This document shows positions 49,715-50,131 of a stretch of DNA of 50,131 nt, one piece after another. The notes under the pieces were generated by a model. That model searched no databases and was not told the origin of the DNA. It saw only the letters and a program-made list of their open reading frames with translations. Numbering within the stretch: position 1 is the first letter of the stretch; the number at the start of each line of letters is the position of its first letter. Origin of the DNA: Flammula alnicola (taxonomy: Eukaryota; Basidiomycota; Agaricomycetes; Agaricales; Strophariaceae); the NCBI GenBank assembly GCA_015499995.1, contig JADNRV010000344.1:1-50131 (forward strand), given 5' to 3'. Made by a program: the position numbers and the translations under genes.

Positions 49715-50131
49715 TTTTATATGGTATTGTATTCTATGTGTACGTAACTTCTCAGAAATGTAAAGGCCGGGCGCAGTCGGTCAGCATCATGATGAGCCAT
49801 CGAAAGAAGATCTCTTGGCGGATGGCTGTTTCCAGTCCGGCCACTTGAGCGATTAGGCGCCCAAGGGCCTATCTTCCGAAACTATCTGGTTCCAGGCTTA
49901 TAAATATTACCCTAATCCAGAAAATCACACATTCACAGGATTCCTAACCTCGTGCTCGCCATATTGTATGAAAGGCAGGTAGGAACCACCCCAGCATCTG
50001 GCTCAGATGGTGCGCACAATGCGGGGTCGAAGCGGCCGAAGCACGGACATCGCCTCATCGATTCATCGATGGAGATCCCATGAGGCTTCTTTTCAAACCA
50101 AGGCTTTACTCATATATGGGAAGCCGTTAGT
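49715..50131. other. 3' flank of F-box f to window end
   Basis: 49744-49843 has an inverted copy at 832-934. Beyond it I see no gene or repeat within the window. Confidence 0.6.

Overview
This is nuclear DNA of a fungus, most probably a mushroom-forming basidiomycete (Agaricomycetes). The signs are short GT-AG introns of about 50 bases, a family of F-box-like proteins with the basidiomycete pattern 'RRVPPEIWSEIF', a HOS3-type histone deacetylase, a PET8-type mitochondrial S-adenosylmethionine carrier (called SAMC below), a Ty3/Gypsy element and hAT remnants. There is no bacterial-style operon and no convincing tRNA or rRNA.

The window is one large, decayed, inverted segmental duplication. 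A block of three genes, F-box / SAMC / histone deacetylase (HDAC), recurs in whole or in part as copies a (1-3928, reversed), b (5612-8626, reversed), c (22869-25471, reversed), d (35490-38540, forward), e (about 40086-42267, forward) and f (44270-49714, forward), plus a lone HDAC scrap at 30298-30480. An acyl-CoA ligase gene is present twice in mirror orientation (9169-22389 reversed and broken, 31835-34924 forward and intact) and a third time as an exon-1 scrap (39017-39201). The inner arms (about 5.2-22.62 kb without the retroelement, against about 31.22-38.77 kb) and the outer arms (about 0.8-4.12 kb against about 44.11-49.85 kb) face each other across an 8.6 kb centre made of copy c and transposon debris.

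The right half keeps the working genes. These are the acyl-CoA ligase (9 exons, 681 aa, ends in the peroxisomal signal AKL), SAMC f (6 exons, 276 aa), full-length F-box genes d, e and f, a single-copy aminoglycoside-phosphotransferase-like kinase (3 exons, 368 aa) and an HDAC that is complete except for one missing base before the catalytic tyrosine. The left half is mostly decayed: HDAC a has frameshifts and has lost a zinc ligand, SAMC a and b are broken, and the ligase has frameshifts, a lost splice donor and a retroelement in intron 1. F-box b is still open, and F-box a is open as far as the window edge.

The mobile elements are: a complete-length Ty3/Gypsy element (11449-22257, minus strand, TSD GCCAC) whose LTRs differ only by a 27-bp tandem duplication although its pol is broken, and which carries a large unrecognised region between the Gag zinc knuckle and the protease plus extra 3' coding sequence; a 643-bp MITE with 7-bp TSDs (4145-4787); the end of a hAT element (27140-27719); and a 2.5-kb inverted-repeat (fold-back-like) structure (about 27724-30237) whose interior consists largely of CAG/CTG hairpin units, with a 646-bp hAT MITE inserted in them.

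Functionally, SAMC and the F-box gene start back to back from a shared promoter, and SAMC and HDAC end tail to tail. The duplications carried the SAMC/F-box promoter with them, which is why every F-box copy whose 5' flank is preserved (b-f) has the 5' end of SAMC upstream of it; in copy a this piece has been deleted. No joint pathway is implied by the sequence.
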